In this document: piece after piece, positions 57,317 through 64,000 of the stretch
Numbering within the stretch: position 1 is the stretch's first letter
Layout: every line of letters begins with the position of its first letter
Assembly: GCA_026122225.1 (NCBI GenBank)
Contig: JANEZZ010001477.1
Span: 1-64,000 of the forward strand
From: Heloderma charlesbogerti
Lineage: Eukaryota > Chordata > Lepidosauria > Squamata > Helodermatidae
Length of the DNA stretch: 64,000 nt
Direction: 5' to 3'
Notes under the pieces: model-generated
Database searches by the model: none
Told to the model about the DNA's origin: nothing
Seen by the model: only the letters and a program-made list of their open reading frames with translations
Program-made: the position numbers and the translations under genes

Positions 57317-57445
57317 GGGCACAATCCTATCCATGTTCAGACAGAAAAAAATCCTACAACTCCCAGCATTCCCCAGCATCACTGGCTGGGGGATGCTGGG
57401 AGTTGTAGGACTTTTTTCTGTCTAAACATGCATAGGATTGTGCTC
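57317..57445. repeat. Foldback element, TTAA family, copy 2
   Basis: The left arm (ggcacaatcctatccatg ... ccagcattccccag) and right arm (ctgggggatgctgggagttg ... cataggattgtgc) are inverted. The borders read tta(g) on both sides, a worn version of the TTAA seen at 43002-43133. Confidence 0.85.
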
Positions 57446-57498
57446 TTAGGGATTTTAGTCTGTTAAATGATATAAAAGTATTATAAATTGTATTATAA

Positions 57499-57551
57499 AT
57501 GAATGAATGAAGTATTATGAATGAATGAATGAATGAATGAATGAATGAATA
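57499..57551. repeat. (ATGA)n microsatellite
   Basis: GAAT/ATGA tetranucleotide runs are interrupted once by agtattatga. Confidence 0.9.
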
Positions 57552-57612
57552 AAGTGGAATTGCCCAGTAGTGGCTGGGCTTTACTCAGAAGTGTGTGTAG
57601 TCATCCATTTAA

Positions 57613-57868
57613 GCTCTGTTCAGGCGTTCTTAATCTGTGTAAAATCAATACATGGAGGAGAAGGAGCACTCCAGCCCCACCCTCCTTCTCATGTGTTTCC
57701 ATTACCCTGTAGTTGTGTAGGATGATGGTCTGAAGAGGAGAGCCTCCTGCATCTGTGTGGGGCTCCCCACACAAGCCAGGATGCGGATTTTCTAGGGTTA
57801 GCGGGGCTAAAGTGCTCCTTCTCCTTGTGTGTTGATTTTTCACAGATTAAGAGCGCCTGAACAGGGCT
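57613..57868. repeat. 256-bp foldback element (gctctgttcaggcg ends)
   Basis: The left end gctctgttcaggcgttctta and right end aagagcgcctgaacagggc are inverted, and the pairing continues inward through aatctgtg and gaaggagcact words. The centre is less well paired. No target duplicate is evident. Confidence 0.8.
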
Positions 57869-57913
57869 TCTGTGTTAGAATGATGTTGCTTGTTCACAGT
57901 CAGCTGTAAACCA

Positions 57914-58690
57914 TATTAATTAATTAATTAATTAATTAACTACATTTCTATACCACCCAATAGCCAAAGTTCTCTGGGCCATTCACAAAAATTAATCCAC
58001 AAAGTACAGAATAAAAACAGTATACAATATAAAAGCTTAAAACTACGAACTATCCTGGTTGTAAAAATACAACCATAATAAAACCTAGCAGCAATGCAGA
58101 GATTTAAAATATAGTAACAGATTTAAGACTATAACACTAAAGTGCTAAAATGCAGGGAAAATAAAAAGGTCTTTACCTGGGACCTGAAAAAGTACAACGT
58201 AGGGGCCAGACAAACCCCTCTAGGGAGCTCATTCCACAGCTGGGGTGCCACAACAGAAAAGGCCCTCTTCCTAGTAGCCACCTGCCTCACTTTCTTTGGC
58301 AAGGGCTCCTGGAGAAGGACACCTGAAGATGTTCTTAGTGTCTGGACAAGTAACCTGCCCCCAAGCTGTTTAGAGCTTTGAATGTTCAAACCAGCATTTT
58401 GAATCAGGCGCAGACATGGACTGCCAGACTGTGCAGCTGGAAAAGAACTGGCATGATATGATCACATTGGCTAGTCCCTGTTAACAATCTCGCTGCCCTG
58501 TTTGGATCAGCTGAAGATTCTGGACTGTTTTCAAAGGCAGCCCCATGTATAACGCACCGCAGTAATCTGGATGAGAGGTTATCAGAGTATGGATAACTGT
58601 AGCTTGGTTATCTCTGTCCATTAAGTGGGTACATTCCTATTTTCTGGAACTAAGACAGGGCCATCTCTGCTAGATTATGAGAGCAATCTT
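57914..58690 (-). mobile_element. L2-type LINE 3' region, minus strand
   Basis: A (TTAA)n stretch at 57914-57940 and taccacccaatagccaaag mark the 3' tail. On the minus strand a 79-residue frame contains KRAFSVVAPQLWNELPRG then LAPTLYFFRSQVKTFLF, the C-terminal signature of L2/CR1-group ORFs. Upstream-derived words (ggatcagctgaagattctgg, gcagtaatctggatgaga) are also typical of this repeat in reptiles. Confidence 0.65.
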
Positions 58691-60050
58691 GTATTTTTTT
58701 ATTTGATTTGTACCCCGCCTTTATACCAAGAAAAATGGCACTCAAGGCGGCTTACAATCATAAATAAAATTTCATTAAAACAATAATAGAAGAAATGCAT
58801 TAAAAGAACATTAAAAACACAACAACAGCAGAATAAGTATAACTCATAATAAACAACCACTTATTCCCCATGGCTCATTGCATGGCTTCCGCCTCCTGGG
58901 ATTATCTAGTCCTGTTCTAACAGGACTCTTTACCCGTCTCCCAATTTATTGCTGCTTCCTTTCTGTCTCCAGTTTGTGTAGGAGGTGTTTGGCTTTCCTA
59001 ACTTGTGCTGACTTCAGTGTGTGCCTGCCTGTGCCCAAACATGCACTGATAACCCAGTTTAGGGCTAAAACTCCTGCAATTATTTATGTACCAAGAGTTT
59101 TTTGTTAGTGTTGTTAATGGAAGTACGCAGCCATTTCAAGGGTGTGGAGTGGGGGCTGTTATTAAAGGCAGATGAAGCAACATCTTTCCTTTTCATCCAA
59201 AAGCTGACTCAAGTTACTAAATAATAGACAATATGTCAAGTTTGGAGTATTTCTCAGAAAAGTCATTGCCTTTCCTGGTGCTGAGTTTGCCACCAGGAAG
59301 CAAATTTGTTAAAAAAAAAAGGGGGGGGGGAGAAAAGAAAAGGGATCATGCTACTAATAAAAGTAGTTCAAACAAGGAGATAATTGATTGCCCCTTTTTT
59401 AATGGCTGCCAAGTTTCAAACAGCAGCACACTGAAAACATAAAATTTCCTTCAGTTCAGGCCTGTTAGGGTAAAGTCTGGAGCATTTTAGTAACAGGTAA
59501 GGTTGCATCCAAAACTGTGCAACCAGACGCCTGCTAGTGGAATGGGGCTTTCCCACCCCCTTGTCTCCACCGCAGCCCTCTCCTTGCACCCCCCCCTCCA
59601 GAAAAGGCCTGGGATATGCCACGCTGGATACTGTGGGTGGGGGAATGTGCGAATATTGGGCTGAGGCACACTGTCATCAGTGACAGGGGTGGGACAGGAG
59701 GGGTTAATATTTCCTACCTGAGCCTCTGCGGGAGGGTGATTCGACTGGGGCCATGGCACAGAGGGAAAGGGTTAGATCTCCCCCTCCCCACCTCCTCCCA
59801 TGCTGCAGCCCCTTATCCAATATGGAGTCTCCCACCACTGCTTTTAGTGTGTTATATTTCTGACTGAATGTTCCAGACATGGGGAAGAATATTATATTGG
59901 GAGATCTGCCATATAACAGCTGGTTAGGCCTCAAAACGAAATGTGGCATGAGAGATCCGTGAACAGGATCTTCTGCAGTTTTCTTAAAGATCAAAGTTGC
60001 TGTGAGGGCCCCCCAAATCTGATCCAGGGAGGACTGAAATTAATTTGCCC
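58691..60050. other. Intergenic; another LINE tail-like segment
   Basis: At 58695-58790 gtaccccgcctttataccaa and ggcggcttacaatcataaat resemble the reverse of a LINE/SINE 3' tail. An A run followed by a G run lies at 59311-59330. No gene is seen. Confidence 0.4.
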
Positions 60051-60056
60051 ACTTAA

Positions 60057-60185
60057 GATGCAATCCTATGCATGTTTAGACAGAAAGAAGTCCCATGACT
60101 CCCAACATTCCCCAACCAGCCATAGCTGGGGAATGCTGGGAATTGTAGGACTTTTTTCTATCTAAACATGCATAGGATTACGCCC
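60057..60185. repeat. Foldback element, TTAA family, copy 3
   Basis: The left arm (gatgcaatcctatgcatg ... ccaacattccccaacc) and right arm (gctggggaatgctgggaatt ... cataggattacgcc) are inverted. TTAA is intact on the left (60053-60056) and reads TCAA on the right. Confidence 0.85.
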
Positions 60186-60189
60186 TCAA

Positions 60190-61750
60190 ATGCTCATCAA
60201 GTGTCTCCCTTTGCTGATTTTGATATTGATTGTCCAGCAGATATCCAGCAACTGCTATTTGACATCCAAGGGTACTTGACATTTGAGTGTTCTCCTATAC
60301 TTGCAGTGTGTGATACTTAACAACCTGTGATTATTTCCTATTTGGCTCTCTATATTTTATAATCAGTCTATGTTGTATAATAATTCAAGTTTTATATGCT
60401 CTGTATAATGAGACTATCTGCAATAGAACTGTGGAAGGGTGTGGGTGGCAAGGAATTATGACCCATCCGGATGTGTTCTGCGCAGGAAACTATGCACCCA
60501 CACTATTTCTCTTTCTGCCGAAAAGGTAATGGGACAGCACTGTCAGCGGCTTAGCTCCCATCCTGCACCCCCATCCTTTTTTGCCTCAAATTGAAAAGGG
60601 GAAAAAAGAGCATGTTTGAATGACACCAGGTAGAATACTGCATAATGATTTCATTGGCAATATACCTGACAACAGTATGATGTGCAAAAACAGGGTAGAC
60701 TCCCATGACAAATTAGAAGTTAGAATTAGAAGGCATGCATCTCATTCCAAAAACAAAAAAGGACCTCAGCGTACGCTGCCAATGTAACATGAGAGAGTTT
60801 GGAATATAAGACACTTTCTGACTGAATGTTCCAAATATGGGGAAGTGCAAGACAGTAACTTTTAAAATTGTTAAGAGGCTAATTTTTCCTTAAACAGGGC
60901 GTCAAAAGAGCTGTCATTTATATTGTATGTTCCTGTGTCACCAGATTAGAATGTACAATGGTAAACAATAGACACAAGTCCCTGCCCAGAGGGCTTGTAC
61001 GGATGGGTGGCGATGCTAACCCAATCAGGAAGCATCACTTTAAATTGTTGACAATAACTGTCTAACCAAGACACTGCCCAACAAACCTAAAGGTCTCACA
61101 TTTCATCAGATTTTGAGTTTTTAAGTCAAATGTTAAAAATGAATAAATCTGAAGTAAAAAAATTGAAATGATAACAAATTTCATCCCCCCTCCCCCGCCA
61201 CATTCTGTTTCAGCTGAAGTATACCGGGAAACCCTATGTAATCCAGGAATATAATTTTCACAAGCAGGGTCCCACAACAATGTGTTACAGTGTATCCCTG
61301 GTGTGCATGTGTTACCTGAGCATGTGGCTGAGGGGACAGAACAAACAAAAGTTAGCTGCAGAGACAGGAGTTCCTGCACTAATCTGGGCCATGTTTCCAC
61401 GAAAATGGAAGGGCAAAGCAAACGAAGGAGTACCAGAGTTTTCATGAAATTGGCATGGCTCCACGCATGGCTCCACAAAGGACTGCACCGCACCATTATA
61501 AATCCCTGATGGAAACATACTTCCGGGTGGGGTGGGGGGATTGGAAGTGAAAGTCACCAGACTGGCAGGGGCTGCTCAACCAATAAGAGAGGCTCCTCCC
61601 TCCAGGCTCTACTCCCCTTAATGGCAATCTCGGGAACCAACCTCAATGACCACAATGGGATTTAGTTCTGAGTAGACATTCCAGACCAATGCCCCATTCT
61701 GCCGATTTTCCCCCTTTCCTTCTAAATGCCAGGCTACCGCATTAGCAGGC
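60190..61750. other. Intergenic, nothing recognised
   Basis: The words ttctgactgaatgttcca (about 59858 and 60817) recur 960 bp apart, hinting at an old dispersed repeat. No gene is visible. Confidence 0.35.
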
Positions 61751-61753
61751 ATC

Positions 61754-61925
61754 CCTGAATAAATGTGCTATCGCACGATAGTGCAAATGCGTGATAGTGC
61801 ATTTTTGGGGACAAACCTCATTGACTACAACAGGAGTTGGCAGGTGCCCCTGAACTAATGTGCTATTGTGTGATAGCACAAATGCATGTTAGTGCCATTT
61901 CATGATAGAGTGATAGAGCGATAGC
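61754..61925. repeat. Degenerate direct repeat rich in gatagtgc words
   Basis: cctgaataaatgtgctat (61754) and cctgaactaatgtgctat (61849) start two units 95 bp apart. Each is followed by self-complementary gatagYgcaaatgc words. Related to the motifs of the array at 44136-44395. Confidence 0.6.
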
Positions 61926-62384
61926 GAGATCCTGACATGGAGGGTATGCGCATTAGCATATACTATATGAAAGCTGAACTATGAAGCTTGCGGAAGGGGA
62001 CTGAAGGACACAAAGGAATATTAGCCATGGATCCTCCCCTTGCATAGTTCTGGGGAAGCGACCTGGGATAAAACTTATTTTCAGGCTGTAGTGGGAGCAC
62101 TTGCTTGCCTACGATAGCATGCTTATATGCACTAGTGATCTTGTGCTTATTTTCAATCTATTTATTAAAAGTTGGTCCCTCAGCATCCTGCTCCAAAACA
62201 GCATTGAAACTTCTGGAAAACAGAGAGGGAAAGGGTTGGGTCAGTGAGGTCACAGACAGGTGAGTGACACCCCCCCATGGGCAGGACTGTGATACCGACT
62301 CAAGTGCGGATGATGGAACACACCCCAACAAGACCGTAACCAAGCCGAAGTAAACAGGAAAAGTCAGATATAACCACTCTCAGT

Positions 62385-62830
62385 TAGGGATGTATAGATT
62401 CCCCACCGTCCGTTCCGATGGGGAATCCGCCCGGCTTGAGGGCCATTTACCTGGTCCATTCGCCTCCGTGCCGATCGCCATGTTGCTTAAAAAAATGGCA
62501 ATCGGCAGGATGTGCCCATAGACTTATACACAAAATAGAGCCGTAAATCTTGTGTATAAGTCTATGTGTCCATAGACTTATACGCAAGATTCACGGCTTT
62601 ATTTTGCGTATAAGTCTATGGGCACATCCTGCTGATTGCCTTTTTTTTTTTTTTAATGGCGATTGGTGTGGAGGCAAACGGCTCCTGTTAAGCAAGTAGC
62701 CGAGAGCCGTTCCACGCGGAATCCTCCTGGAGTGGAGGTATGTGGGGCTGTCCCGCCACGGATTCCATAGACTGGATTCCAAAGAATCCGGCCTCATTTG
62801 AATCCGTGGCGGATTTTTCTAACATCCCTG
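62385..62830. repeat. 446-bp foldback transposon with 70-bp arms
   Basis: The terminal words tagggatgtatagattcccc and ttctaacatccctg are inverted. Near the centre, 62497-62566 and 62571-62640 are inverted copies with 5 mismatches in 70, separated by 4 bases. Flanking 8-mers ctctcagt (62377-62384) and ctcttaga (62831-62838) agree at 6 of 8 bases, as for an hAT target duplicate. There is no coding capacity. Confidence 0.85.
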
Positions 62831-62838
62831 CTCTTAGA

Positions 62839-63170
62839 AGAACCGGTTTTCCCGTGATAAACTCCAGGACACCTGCTGGATGTCCACGATGTCATATAAA
62901 CCATGTGACCTCAACACGCGGCCAGGCTGGAGTAAATCGCAGGTGAAAACTTAATGTGGTTCTTACTTAATGTGCATTTATTTTAGTTTTTGAACTTTTA
63001 AAAAGTTCTGCCTGTCTGCCTGCAAGTCAACACAGCATGGGGCTTTGCCATGCTTCTCCATGCTATGAAGTGATTGATTTGGTGTGAGAGGAGGTCTGAG
63101 GGGGCAATTTTAGTAGCCACAACTCTGGCAATATTAACAGTGGATTACATCGCAGAGCTGCTGTTAACTA
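62839..63170. other. Intergenic, nothing recognised
   Basis: A short stretch between the foldback element and LTR A copy 2. No feature is supported. Confidence 0.4.
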
Positions 63171-63175
63171 CTTTC

Positions 63176-63729
63176 TGTCAGGAGCACCCTAGCTGCCTCT
63201 TGCAGTCCCCTCTAATAGCCAACTCAAGACATAGACGACGAGGATTCTTTCCAAGCCTTTATTCCTTTATTACTTAATGACTCTTACAGATACTAATCAC
63301 TAGCAACTAAGCAAGGAACTGCACTGGGGTAGATAGCACAGTAGCCTAAGTTCCAGGTAAGGCAGTTGGTCCCCGTTTGAAGGAGAGGCGCGGGAAGACT
63401 CTGAATTTATGGGCTATGGAGAGATCCTCCCTCTTACCCTTGGGTCCTCGGGACGCGACCGTTGTTTTAGCGCCAAACGAGCAGAGCACCTCCTTTCGGC
63501 GCCCTCTATCTGTCACCGCTCCCTGCGTCTGCGCCAAGCGTCCAGCAAGCCCCCCTCCACCGCTCTCTCACTGCCAGGGTCACTGTCTCCCTCAGGAATG
63601 CTGGCAGGAGGAATCTCTGCCAGCTGCTGTGCTTGTGAGAGATGAGCGAGCTCCTCTTCCACGGATTGCTGTTCCTCCTCAGAATCAGAACTGCTCTGGG
63701 GCATTATGGGCTCAGTTTCCACCCTAACA
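63176..63729 (-). mobile_element. Solo LTR A, copy 2
   Basis: This 554-bp relative of 10606-11149 is in the same orientation and collinear throughout, with many substitutions and small indels. On + it begins tgtcaggagc and ends ccctaaca (one change from ccctgaca). Flanks ctttc (63171-63175) and ttttc (63730-63734) match at 4 of 5. An AATAAA signal is kept (+ 63258-63263). No internal region lies beside it. Confidence 0.83.
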
Positions 63730-64000
63730 TTTTCTCTCTGTCTTTCTCTCTCTCAGCAGAGCCCTCCTACCTGCAGTGCAGTTATAAGCTTGAACTATAC
63801 TGCAGGGTTATTGTATACCACTCTCTGAAATCAACTGGAAATGGATAACATGATGTGGTAAATTACTCTCTCAGCTTCAGCCCAACATGGAATAGGGGTC
63901 TAATACCTCTGAACAACACTGCAGGGTTGTTGTAAACCACCCAAAGCCTGAGCTGCAATATTCAACGTGAACTGCACTGCAGGGCTATCATAAATCATTC
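63730..64000. repeat. Degenerate actgcaggg direct repeats at window end
   Basis: The word actgcaggg recurs at 63799, 63918 and 63976, each time preceded by a gaac or gaact word and followed by a taaac- or taaat-type word. The spacing is irregular and the window ends inside the array. Confidence 0.45.

Noticed and set aside
1..64000. POC1A or RPL29, the mammalian neighbours of DUSP7
   Set aside because: No WD40-repeat exons or RPL29-like Lys-rich exons could be recognised; they may lie outside the window or in short exons I cannot see without a search.
1..64000. CRISPR arrays, prokaryotic defence systems or operons
   Set aside because: The window is vertebrate DNA with introns and LINEs; no regularly spaced short repeats of CRISPR type exist.

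Overview
The window is vertebrate nuclear DNA and most likely comes from a squamate reptile (lizard or snake lineage). It combines a long, uninterrupted BovB (RTE-clade) LINE, a nearly intact CR1 LINE, L2-type LINE fragments, and many palindromic DNA-transposon relics typical of lepidosaur genomes. No bacterial operons, CRISPR arrays or functional RNA genes are visible. The species cannot be fixed from the sequence alone.

Only one host protein-coding gene can be supported: DUSP7, a dual-specificity MAP kinase phosphatase, on the + strand. Its coding exons are 29999-30416, 34826-35254 and 38612-38919. All splice sites are GT-AG, the phases agree, and the exons give 384 codons plus a stop. The first exon lies in a CpG-rich island (about 29215-30600). 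A 3' UTR of roughly 2.1 kb runs to an AATAAA at 41022. I searched for the expected mammalian neighbours (POC1A, RPL29) and saw no convincing exon.

Left part (1-29000): a full-length BovB on the minus strand with a perfect 12-bp target duplication (807-4034); solo LTR A (10606-11149); an L2 fragment (about 13060-13500); a 5'-truncated BovB (13684-14090); a CR1 of about 4.3 kb (about 17449-21776) with intact ORF1 and an ORF2 broken by one in-frame stop; a 5S-rRNA/CR1-tail chimera (23899-24053); a CpG-rich stretch of unknown role (about 26050-27060); and an older CR1 fragment (27231-28275) split by a MITE.

Right part (41000-64000): a third BovB fragment on the + strand (42311-42600); a tandem array of about 112-bp units (44136-44395); solo LTR B (49188-49688), whose junction with host DNA has been tandemly duplicated (175-bp unit, 48941-49290); L2 fragments; a 446-bp foldback transposon (62385-62830); and a second copy of LTR A (63176-63729).

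Throughout the window there are many foldback (inverted-repeat) elements from at least seven families. Several have recognisable target duplications: 8-bp ones suggesting hAT, and TTAA ends suggesting piggyBac. The dominant story is a conserved signalling gene embedded in DNA built by layered transposon insertion. Nesting, target duplications and truncations let the insertion order be read directly.
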